A stretch of 64,000 bases of DNA, from contig JACTVC010000010.1 in the NCBI GenBank assembly GCA_018417955.1, positions 756,763-820,762 on the forward strand. The letters run 5' to 3'. The position numbers were made by a program, and so were the translations under genes. Source of the DNA: Laccaria trichodermophora (Eukaryota; Basidiomycota; Agaricomycetes; Agaricales; Hydnangiaceae). The notes under the pieces are model-generated. The model was not told the DNA's origin. It searched no databases and was given only the letters and a program-made list of their open reading frames with translations. Numbering within the stretch: position 1 is the first letter of the stretch; each line of letters opens with the position of its first letter. This document shows, one piece after another, positions 10,460-18,672 of the stretch.

Positions 10460-11449
10460 CTATACATCAACGTATATCAGAATGGGTTCCCCAACGCCCT
10501 CAATCTCGGGAATGACGCATTTGAGGTCAAAGGCTTTTGCGAGGACGATCTTGAATATCTTTTGCACGTTTATTGATGCAGAGGTGGAACAAAATATTAA
10601 TGATGCATGCATGGCTCGCGCGAATCGTTTTGCCTGAGTGAAAAATCAAATTGGATAGGCGGAGGGTAAAAAAAGGTTTCGCACCTGCTTCGTTATTTCC
10701 TCTTGTTCATCTCGAGGAAATGTAGCAAACTGATCAAACTTCGTGCCGATTAGAAAAGGAATCGCAGTCTGAAGAAGAAGAAAAAAGGTGATTAGCTTTT
10801 TTGTGATATTGACAGTTGCATGGAAGCAATGCTGAAACCAGCTCGTCGATGAACCCCAGACGTCAGGACTCGGTATCCAGTGAATTAATTATTGAATTCG
10901 TCGATGCATTGTACAAAGATGGACAGATACGAACCTTGTTGAATCCTCGTGCCTGCCGATACCACTCCTTCACAGAATTTAGTGTTGATTTTCGTGATAA
11001 ATCAAACATGAAAAGGATTGCCACAGCGTCATTGCAGACAAGTGGTAGCATGTTGACGAACTCGCGTTGACCGCCCAGATCCCAAATTGAAAACGTGATT
11101 GTCGTTCTTCGGACGGAAATGGTCTTTTCCATAAAATTGACGCCTGGTCAAGGAGTATGATCAAGGTGATGAAAAGGTAGACGGAGGGAGAAAAAAGATA
11201 TACCCAGCGTCTGGATATAATCCTCATCGAAACTTCCTTCCACGTATTTCACCATCAGACTAGTCTTCCCTATCTGCGAATCTCCCACCATACCCACTTT
11301 GATGACGACACTGAAAAATAGATGAGGGAATATTGAGCGAGCCTGACGAATAGGTCTAACCTATTCTTCTCGTCATTATTTTCAAGGAGTGGATGGGGAT
11401 TTTGTCCTGAGGGTGGCGTTGAAGTCGACGAAGAAGCGGAGGTGGACAT
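10460..11449 (-). CDS. spg1: Spg1/Tem1-type septation GTPase
   Basis: A spliced Ras-like GTPase. After a Ser/Thr/Pro-rich leader (start at 11449) come [20 protein letters not shown] (P-loop GDSQIGKT) near 11290, then the [16 protein letters not shown] switch I region near 11230, [17 protein letters not shown] (WDLGG, the Spg1/Tem1 form of DxxG) near 11080, and [18 protein letters not shown] near 10970. The exon near 10750 reads [10 protein letters not shown], carrying the TKFD guanine-specificity motif. The C-terminus is [20 protein letters not shown] and has no prenylation Cys, as is usual for this family. Short introns separate these exons. Spg1/Tem1 sits on spindle pole bodies and switches on the septation initiation/mitotic exit network that drives cytokinesis. 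The WDLGGQREF motif separates it from Rab, Ras and Rho GTPases. Confidence 0.92.
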
Positions 11450-11713
11450 GATCTAACTGATCAGTAACGATGGCTATATCACAACGCGTTGATGCCAGTG
11501 CAGGGCTTTGGGGTATCGGAGGGCGGGGAATGATGGGTATATGGAAGTAAGGTGAAAGGACCAACGAAGAAGTGGAAATTAGGAAATGAAGGACGCGTTC
11601 CGAGTTGGACTGGCTGTTGTCTGCAATTGTTGGGAGAGACACCCAGAAAAGAGGGGTTCCACACGTGCAAGAACTAGCTTTTGCCGTCGTCGTCGTCGTC
11701 AACAGCGAACCAG

Positions 11714-13095
11714 GCAAGAACAGGAAACGGAAACAACGTGAATACCAAACGTTGACAACAAACAGTCACGTCGATAACTACATACAAACAACCATTTCAA
11801 CAAAATCCTTTACGCGTTGGCGCCCATGGCATTGGACAGCACACTCTCACAGTATGAACGGAAAAAACAATAATATGGCAGCGACTAAAAGCAAACGGTC
11901 CTCGTCAAGTGCGGCCGACTCTCGAGATCGTTTGTGCTCAATAACATCCGAATCATAACTTGAGTAGTCCTGAGGTCGACCGTCGTCCGAGTCTGTCCAC
12001 CCATGTCTGTGTGAGAGACAAATTGCACCCGTGTGGTTATAGATGTAGGTGATGTCGAATCGCCTGGAGGCTGGAACGGCCCAAAGAGGACTTCAGAAGG
12101 AAATTGGCATTGATCCATCAAATGATTGTCCAACTTTCAACCAGCTCCAAGGATCAACATGCATTGTTTCAGGTGAGTTTATTCCCCAGCGAAAAATCAA
12201 ATTCTAACGAGAGGTCTCATTGGCAGACAGTATCAGCAACCCTGTGATATAGCGTAGTGAATTCATCAGCCTGCCAGAACGTCGATACGCCCGTGACAAA
12301 GGTGTTAGCCCCAAAGTCACTTGGGGCTGAAAGGAGCGAGTGCTAACTTAGGGTTCTTGATCAACGCGCGTTACCCTTACACCAAAGTTGGCCAACTTCA
12401 ACACCTGAGCGTCAAGGATCGACCGGCAATCATCGAAACTCGTCTCGATCTGGGGTGAGTTTCTTTCAAGCAAATACATCTTCTAAAAGGAGGGAAAATT
12501 CAGCAGCCCGATGTGATATGTCCACTGTCGTGATTTGACAAAATCAGCTCACGAGAACATGCACAGACACGAATATAAACGATCGGATGGCATGATGTGA
12601 CAAGATGATATGACAGTGTCGGATATGTTCGGTGACGTGTAGAGCAATTAATCAATGCTCCTTGAAAGGGAAAAACTTACATCGATCTCAGGTGAGAGCT
12701 CAAAGGCAAATTCAACCGACATTGTTCCAAACAAAGTGAGAATCAAGTCTACCATGAGTCCTGACCCACTCATTGGCGTAGATGACCTCGCGCCAACGAC
12801 TCGATCCATTTTCGCCATTCACGGTTTCGACCTCGACAGAGCGTCACGGCTGTTTCCACCTGTCAAATGTCGCAATCGGGTACGTCGACATTGTGGGGAA
12901 TTCTGGGGTAATGTCTAAAGGAGTGTTGATCTCATGGGATATTCGAAAGAAGGCCTGTTCGTTGGGAAAGAAGGGTGCAATCGTCTGGCGTGATTCGAGG
13001 CGAGCCACGCAGGTGCCGCAGATCATGATGGTGATTATCTGTTGTGAAATTGAACGATAATTGATTGGGTGCATCGGAGGGCGTACGATCACCTA
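11714..13095. repeat. dispersed repeat R1, copy 1 (unsplit)
   Basis: About 1.4 kb that recurs, diverged, at 20216-20347 plus 21892-23135. Both copies begin with GCAAGAACAGGAAACGGAAA and end with GGGTTCATCGGAGGGC-type sequence (GGGTGCATCGGAGGGC here). Read on the minus strand the repeat has coding-like pieces: MICGTCVARLESRQT near 13030, then TPEFPTMSTYPIATFDRWKQP, a stop, and VEVETVNGENGSSRWREVIY in the same frame. Further along come ILDRQVLKLANFGVR near 12400 and PSDFG...TFWQADEFTTLYHRV near 12280. It may therefore be a decayed gene family rather than a classical transposon. No terminal inverted repeats or target-site duplication were seen. Function unknown. Confidence 0.7.
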
Positions 13096-14152
13096 CTTAT
13101 TATTGATTTATTGCTCACAACTTGCTCCTTATGAGTCGGGTTTATAGCAATAAATGCGCCGGGAGCTTAGAGGACATAGTAATAATTGCTGGACCAGGAG
13201 ATATTTTAGACCATTTTTTTCCGGCTCGCTCTATCAGAACTTCAACTCAACGACGATCTGAGAAACCCCTATCAAATTGTCCATCTGAAGTGAAGAAGAA
13301 AAAAAATACGGTAACACTGCCGGCCTTTGGGACAATGAAACTCAAAGTGCCAGTGTGTCGTCCTGTCTATTTAATTTATTGAAGCTACGGTTAGTACGTT
13401 GAGCAGATCATTCTTGCTAATGCTTCACTGGGAGTTTCTATACAGGCGGTACTTAATTCGATTGAAAGAAATTTGGTATCTCTAGTTTTGCAAATGGGAA
13501 TAGTAGCTGCCATTGACATGAATCACAAACTTGTTCTCGAAATTTCAGCGGTCGACCGTTGTCCTGACAGTTCATTAGTTGATGGCACGCACTGGCAGTG
13601 GTGATTTAAACGGGCACCTCTATACGGCGCTTATTTACCCCAGGCTTTCAGCTATATATCCAGATGAAAGAAGGGATTTATTTTCTTGAGGACGAGCATT
13701 CAGACAACAGGAAAGCTCGTGACCGGAATGTTTCAAGTGAGAGCAGCCGTCAATTCTTCACGGGGAGCTGGCTAACAAGAAAATCACTGCATCTTTTTTT
13801 CAATACTAAGTAGACTGCACAAGAAAAATGCCGTAAACCGACTGGTGGCAGTCTAGATCTAAGTGATTATGCTTGCCAGTAAAACTTGTGAGTGTGGCAG
13901 TGTAAGTGTCTGAGGGAACCACTTCCTCCGTTTAAAAGTGTACATACATATGTGCGCCGACACCTGGCCATGGTCTACAGGTCATTTCTGGCAACAGTAC
14001 TTACATTATATGGCGCCAAATTATCCCACGTACAGTGTTGTCTGGTCTGAAAACCCAGCTGGGGGTATTTGATGCATTGGATCCCATAGCGCGCCTCCTA
14101 TGAAAGGGCCATCCTCATGCAGTAACCTGTACAGTGTAAAGGAGCCCTTAAG
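13096..14152. other. intergenic, no gene seen
   Basis: About 1.05 kb between repeat R1 and the palindrome-ended element. No supported coding frame and no repeat partner were found elsewhere in the window. Several short A/T-rich runs occur. Confidence 0.4.
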
Positions 14153-14196
14153 TGTTGAATACCACTAAGCTACGCGTAGCTTAGTGGTATTCAACA
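14153..14196. repeat. 44-bp perfect palindrome, left end of the MITE-like element
   Basis: The sequence equals its own reverse complement over all 44 bases, centred on ACGCGT between 14174 and 14175. It can form a long hairpin in single-stranded DNA or RNA. Confidence 0.95.
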
Positions 14197-14421
14197 TAAA
14201 GTAAACCCGACGGCTCAGTGGCTTAATCCCTGAAGTCTCGTGTTCAACTCCTGCTTGTGCCAGATAGCATAAGACCCATGATGGCAGACTACAGTGCCAA
14301 ATGCATAAAGGGGCGACATTATACTATACTAGTTGAATTACTACAGTGCGCGTAGTCACCGGCCCCACTGTATGGGGTCATAGGGGGGTTATTCACCGAC
14401 CACTGGGTCGGGTTTACTTTA

Positions 14422-14465
14422 TGTTGAATACCACTAAGCTACGCGTAGCTTAGTGGTATTCAACA
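14422..14465. repeat. 44-bp perfect palindrome, right end of the MITE-like element
   Basis: Identical to the palindrome at 14153-14196. Together they form the outer parts of the element's terminal inverted repeats. Confidence 0.95.
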
Positions 14466-14855
14466 TTAAGGACACACTGGAAAATGAAAATATCGAGTGC
14501 ACTGTGCCAGTAAGGGACGAAAGAGAGCTGGGGTGCGAGTCCCCTTTGTGTTTCTTGATCGACCTACTGTGTTTCATCGTGCAGGCATGAGCATAGTATC
14601 TCCTCATCGCGCTCTCGATAGCTGCAGTGGCAGCCTGAGCTTTGACTTGCACTACACTGGACATTGTGGCGCATCTGCCTTTCTCCGTACTACCTGGCTC
14701 CTTTCAACTCGTCCTGAAACTTGGCCAGCTGAGCGTGGGCCCTAGGCTCGATATTTAGCTCTCTTCTTGACCTAAACATTGAGTGCTTGAGCGTTTGATG
14801 GCGAAGGCGAGAATCATGAGATTAATATTATAGATGTCCTTCATCTCTCTAGTCA
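14466..14855. other. intergenic, 3' flank of the Pro/Ser-rich protein gene
   Basis: No supported gene. A GGTGCGAGTCCCC motif near 14530 resembles a pol III B box, but no matching A box or tRNA fold was found. Confidence 0.35.
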
Positions 14856-17807
14856 CTATAACTTATGCCCCTTTTTATGCACTGCATCCCTGTATGCCTG
14901 AGGTACCTCCGAGTGATCGACGGCAGCATGGTGCCAATTCCGATTCTTGGAGCCGGCGACGTTATTTTTAATCCAACCGTTAGGACCTTTGACCTCATAG
15001 TCAACATGAGGGCGCGCATCCTTCGAACCATATGTGTGGACTAGCTTGCTGCATAAAGAAGCATTCATTTCAACAAATGTTTTGCATGGAATTCACAGCC
15101 GGACGCAGCATCTTACCTTACGTGAATCTCTGTCGCTTTGGGTTGGTAAACTGCCGCATTCGTTCTTACGACAGCTGCATGCCAGTCTTTGATACCCTTC
15201 TCCTCTGCTGAATCTTTCGGGATCTTATACATCTTGAAAGATTTGGTGGCGGTACCTCTGAAATGTACAGGGACCTTGGGAGTCGGACTTGGAGATTTAC
15301 CGCCTCCACTTGGGCCTGGTATAGGAGATTTATTCCGTCCGTGACTCGGGCCTGGTGAACAACCAGGGCTTGTGGATTTACTGCGTCCAGGACTAGGACC
15401 TGGATGTGAACCGCTACTTAACGTAGGTATCACTTTGGTAGTGGGACAGTCGTTGGAAGCCTAGCGGACGAGACAATCAATGGTGTGAAGACTCACTAAG
15501 TTGGTCCTAATCGTGTTGCTATCGCTTGGAGCCGTGGAACGTGACCGTTCAATGTACCCGTGCTCCGATCTTCACGGACAGTTCCAGTGAAGATGATGTA
15601 ACGTTGGCTCACGATTCCTATCTGCCAATACCTCGAAGTCTGAAGCAAAACTGTTGGTAGGGCTTTGGTATCAGGCGATACGAGGGTTGTAGGTGGTAGA
15701 AAGAGATAAATTGCCTCATGTACTACGTGAGGTATAACTACAATGCTTATGTAAAGCATGACGTAATACAATGTAAAGGGAGCATAAGAGACGGACGTCT
15801 CGGGGAGCGGAAAGGATAGAAAGTAGGATGGTCTTACTGGTGTATGATGTACTACACTGGAGACTTACTGCGCCCACGACTGGGACCTGGCGAACTGTGT
15901 TAGGAAACGATAGTGGGTAGCACTAGCGTAGATGGGCGTTTTGGGTAAGACGCGCTTATTATTATGCATGACTACACTGTTTACCGTGTAACTATGTGTG
16001 ACATCGTGACTACTGATGACTGGTTGTCTTGTTCTCCTTACACTCCCCCTCAAGTCGAAGCCAGTCCCATCTCTAGGATATGTTTTGTATGTTTCGGGTG
16101 CGGAAGAGGTTTGGTGAGTATGTCAGCTGTTTGATCTGGGTCACGACAGCTGTCAATTTCTACCAGGTTGTTTTCGACGAGTTCCCTAATCCAATGCCAT
16201 CGGATTGCAATATGTTTGCTCCGATTATGGAATTGTGGGTTCTTCGCCATCGAAATCGAGCCATCGTTGTCCCCTTTTATGATAGTAGGATACTCTTGGG
16301 GATACCCCAGTTCCTGATATAGGTTTCGGAGCCAACAGGCTTTGCACCCAGCTTCGGATAGGGCAACGTATTTGGCTTGCGTTTGTCCATTAACTTCTTT
16401 TTCTTGGTTTTGTTCTTGTTGGGGTTCCATCCCAACTTTCGCTTCAGATCCTTCGCCTTCCGTGAGTAGCAGTCTTCGGTCTTGTGGCCGAAATGGTCAC
16501 AGATGCCACACTTATTTTGGCCTAGGAATCTGCAATCTTTAGTCTTGTGACTTCGCATCCCACATTGGCCACAGCACTCGGCATCTGTCATGCGATTCAC
16601 AAGGGAAGGCTTGGTGATTTTGGTTTGGTGAACGGTTTCTTGCTTTTGGATCTTCCCGGTACGACGTAAGCGTCGGACATTCTCCTCCTTGAGAACTCCG
16701 ATGAGTTCCTGGGATGTTGCGTGGACCTTAGGGTCTGCCATATCACCCTTTTGGACACTAATGTACGGGCGCGTGAAGTTGTCCCAGGAAGGAGGTAAGG
16801 AGGAGATGATCACGATCTTGAATTGAACTTCAGGAATCTTGAAGTTATTGTCGTCGACCAGGTTGAGACGTTCCCAGTATTTCTTGAGGGTTGTCAGATG
16901 TTCGCTTATGTCATCGTCTTCTTCAGCAGTTGTATGCCAGAGGTTTCGTATGATGGCGACTGCTGTCTCCTGGCTTTTGTCCTCATATATAGCTTCGAGG
17001 TTACGCCAGGCTTGGTTGGAAGAAAAACGATGCTGTATATGAACAAGCGGTTCATCTGCAACGTTTTGAGTAATTAAATGCTTAGCGTAGTTGTCATTCT
17101 TTTTCCAATTGTCATGCCCAACTGGATCGGTATCGTGACTCGGTTGTATGATCTCGCCAAGGATGTATGGTTCAACCTCACATAGCGCGAAGAGTGACAT
17201 CATTCGGACACGCCATGTTACCCAGTTTGGACCAGTGAGTCCATCGCCTGTCACTTTAGTAATGGCGCCCTCACGAGTTTTGATGAGCGGAATGCTCGGT
17301 GCATCATTTGATTCTGCAGACGCCGAGGAGGCAGTTGTCGAGCTTTCTGGCATGTTTGAGGAATGGTCGACAATGTCTCAGATGAAGCAGAAATGCAGCG
17401 AAGATTTTTGATGCAATATAGATTGTTGGGAGTATAATATTAAGCCCAGATCAATGTCAGAGGATGATCTGTGGGACCGGGGCCCATAACCTGTTAGGAA
17501 ACGATAGTGGGTAGCACTAGCGTAGATGGGCGTTTTGGGTAAGACGCGCTTATTATTATGCGTGACTACACTGTTTACCGTGTAACTATGTGTGACATCG
17601 TGACTACTGATGACTGGTCGTCTTGTTCTCCTTACAAACTGCTACGCAGGACGTCACCACATGGGTTTTGAGGCCTGAGGCCTTGAGGGTGCGAAAGGGA
17701 ACTTACGTCCATGCTCGTGGGACAAGATCTTGGGATGCTGGTACTGCAAGCGATGACACCAGACCAAAGAGGGCAGTCACGAAAGCGATAATCAAGATGA
17801 GACGCAT
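14856..17807 (-). CDS. putative secreted Pro/Ser/Lys-rich protein, intron 1 carrying a retroelement
   Basis: Exon 1 (17707-17807) encodes a good signal peptide: MRLILIIAFVTALFGLVSSL then AVPASQDLVPRAW. It ends at a GTAAGT donor in phase 2. The matching exon 2 (about 15867-15894) reads TSPGPSRGRSK in frame but now lies 1.8 kb away because a copia-type element has landed exactly at the acceptor. Exon 3 starts near 15462 after CTAG and encodes repeats of a (P)GPSPGRSKSP-type motif (GSHPGPSPGRSKS, PGPSHGRNKSP, PGPSGGGKSP). It continues into PVHFRGTATKSFKMYKIPKD and a last exon (14856-15068) with WIKNNVAGSKNRNWHHAAVD ending in KKGHKL. The family is not recognised. Whether the gene still makes a full transcript depends on splicing around the insertion. 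The element-free junction reads perfectly in phase, which supports the model. Confidence 0.55.
15898..16042 (-). repeat. 3' LTR of the copia-type element
   Basis: 145 bp, beginning TGTTAGG and ending CTTACA on the plus strand, so it has the usual TG...CA ends. It differs from the other LTR at two positions. Confidence 0.95.
16050..16430 (-). pseudogene. C-terminal fragment of copia RNase H (pol remnant)
   Basis: From about 16400 the frame reads QAKYVALSEAGCKACWLRNL, then DNDGSISMAKNPQFHNRSKH and LVEIDSCRDPDQTADILTKP, the terminal part of a Ty1/copia RNase H domain (the YxALSEA, DNxxS and DxxTKPL motifs). It overlaps the end of the gag frame but in a different frame, so the deletion that removed the rest of pol left an out-of-frame junction near 16395. 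Confidence 0.85.
16277..17353 (-). CDS. gag: copia-type Gag polyprotein with two zinc knuckles
   Basis: A 358-residue frame from the ATG at 17353. It starts with a Ser/Thr/Ala-rich leader, then the copia gag core (LTGPNWVTWRVRMMSLFALC near residues 38-57, and LTTLKKYWERLNLVDDNNF near 130-148). Two CCHC knuckles follow: CGQCGMRSHKTKDC and CGICDHFGHKTEDC, spaced C-X2-C-X4-H-X4-C. A Lys-rich tail is followed by about 40 residues of out-of-frame pol sequence. Gag packages the element RNA in virus-like particles. Keeping an intact gag while losing pol is typical of gag-only non-autonomous LTR elements. Confidence 0.9.
   Translation of the reverse strand: MPESSTTASSASAESNDAPSIPLIKTREGAITKVTGDGLTGPNWVTWRVRMMSLFALCEVEPYILGEIIQPSHDTDPVGHDNWKKNDNYAKHLITQNVADEPLVHIQHRFSSNQAWRNLEAIYEDKSQETAVAIIRNLWHTTAEEDDDISEHLTTLKKYWERLNLVDDNNFKIPEVQFKIVIISSLPPSWDNFTRPYISVQKGDMADPKVHATSQELIGVLKEENVRRLRRTGKIQKQETVHQTKITKPSLVNRMTDAECCGQCGMRSHKTKDCRFLGQNKCGICDHFGHKTEDCYSRKAKDLKRKLGWNPNKNKTKKKKLMDKRKPNTLPYPKLGAKPVGSETYIRNWGIPKSILLS
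17492..17636 (-). repeat. 5' LTR of the copia-type element
   Basis: 145 bp, the partner of the LTR at 15898-16042. On the minus strand the first internal bases after this LTR read GGTTATGGGCCCCGG, the expected place of the primer-binding site. The priming tRNA was not identified. Confidence 0.93.
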
Positions 17808-18672
17808 GTTGCGAAGTTTGTATGTTGCAAAGGGGGCAAAGAAGGTGCTCTATCGCCAGCAATAGAGGGGAAGTGGTGAGCTCAGCTGGGGGGTAGTTTA
17901 CAGTCGATCATCCCTTTATACCACATCATCGGGAGCAGGCTGTGCACAAACACACGAACGAGGAATCGTTTTTTGTAAGTATTGCACCAATTTTCGGATC
18001 GATTGTGTTTGAGCTGTCCCTGTCCGACGTTGTTTGGTTTACGTAAATTCCAGGCTTCAACTGAGCTTGACAGCCCACAGCGCTCGTGGGCATACCGAGT
18101 AAGGACCTTGGTTTACTGTTGCCTGTAAAGTCAGATGGAAGGAAGAATATTGGAAGAATAGGACGACAGCCCATGGGACGCTGCATGAGTTGACACTCGC
18201 AGCCTCCCCAGCCTATAGGACCCTGGTATATCTAACATGCCCCACCCATATGCGGACGGAAATGGGTCCCAAAATCGGCTTACGTCCAATCCCTTTGCGG
18301 ACAGAAAGCGTGAAATTTGGCCGGAGCTCCGATCCCTTTTGGGTCGGTACGTTTTGTGGCTATTGACTAGAGCCTGCCGACCTCAGAAGCTTTCTCTCGA
18401 GAAATTCTACTATACATCACACCTATCTACCTGAACCAGACCTCCGAGCATGTGCAGGTGTGATCAGTAGTGCGGACGGAGATGGGTTTAAAACGGTAGG
18501 TCCGATCCAGTGCGGACGGACACGCCGAAAAATCGTGCGTACATAAAGTGCCAAAATTTGGCAGTTTTGGATCGGACATTCAGGCGGTCATTATGAGATT
18601 ATGTAAGGTATCAGAACTTGTAGGCCTTTTCCTGATTGGCAACACCTCGTCAAACCTCTCACTATCACAACA
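17808..18672. other. intergenic region with TGCGGACGGA repeats
   Basis: This holds the 5' flank of the secreted-protein gene on the left and of the kinase-like gene on the right. The decamer TGCGGACGGA occurs at 18251, 18471 and 18511, with a variant TGCGGACAGA at 18296. The first two pairs form related units of about 50 bases, 220 bases apart (TGCGGACGGA then ATGGG, ending TGCGGAC). No gene was seen. Confidence 0.5.

Larger units (their letters stand above)
14153..14465. mobile_element. 313-bp inverted-repeat (MITE-like) element with palindromic ends
   Basis: The two ends are exact inverted copies over about 59 bases (14153-14211 and 14407-14465), starting TGTTGAATACCACTAAGC. Inside each inverted repeat the outer 44 bases are themselves a perfect palindrome centred on ACGCGT. 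The element is flanked by a 5-bp direct repeat TTAAG (14148-14152 and 14466-14470), which fits a target-site duplication. No coding frame is present, so it is non-autonomous. The interior next to the left repeat has a GGCTCAGTGG box followed about 30 bases later by GTGTTCAACTCC. These resemble the A and B boxes of tRNA/pol III promoters, although no complete tRNA cloverleaf was found. The superfamily is unclear. Confidence 0.85.
15898..17636 (-). mobile_element. non-autonomous Ty1/copia-type LTR retrotransposon with gag, most of pol deleted
   Basis: Two 145-bp direct LTRs bound a 1,739-bp element read on the minus strand. A 5-bp target-site duplication AACTG (CAGTT on the minus strand) flanks it at 15893-15897 and 17637-17641. 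A polypurine tract (GAGGGGGAG on the minus strand, 16043-16051) lies directly against the 3' LTR. Inside are a complete gag frame with two CCHC zinc knuckles and the last part of a copia RNase H domain. Protease, integrase and reverse transcriptase are missing, so movement would need proteins from a full-length relative. The LTRs differ at only two of 145 positions, so insertion is fairly recent. Confidence 0.93.

Noticed and set aside
10460..11449. Rab or Ras identity for the small GTPase
   Set aside because: The WDLGGQREF switch II motif and the absence of a C-terminal prenylation Cys match Spg1/Tem1 rather than Rab or Ras.
14220..14260. A tRNA gene inside the inverted-repeat element
   Set aside because: Only A- and B-box-like motifs are present. 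I could not pair an acceptor stem, D arm and anticodon arm, so no tRNA is called.
17926..18186. Minus-strand frame of 86 residues with several Cys, possibly a small secreted protein
   Set aside because: It lacks a convincing signal peptide and lies where the promoter of the Pro/Ser-rich protein gene should be. No splice or homology support.
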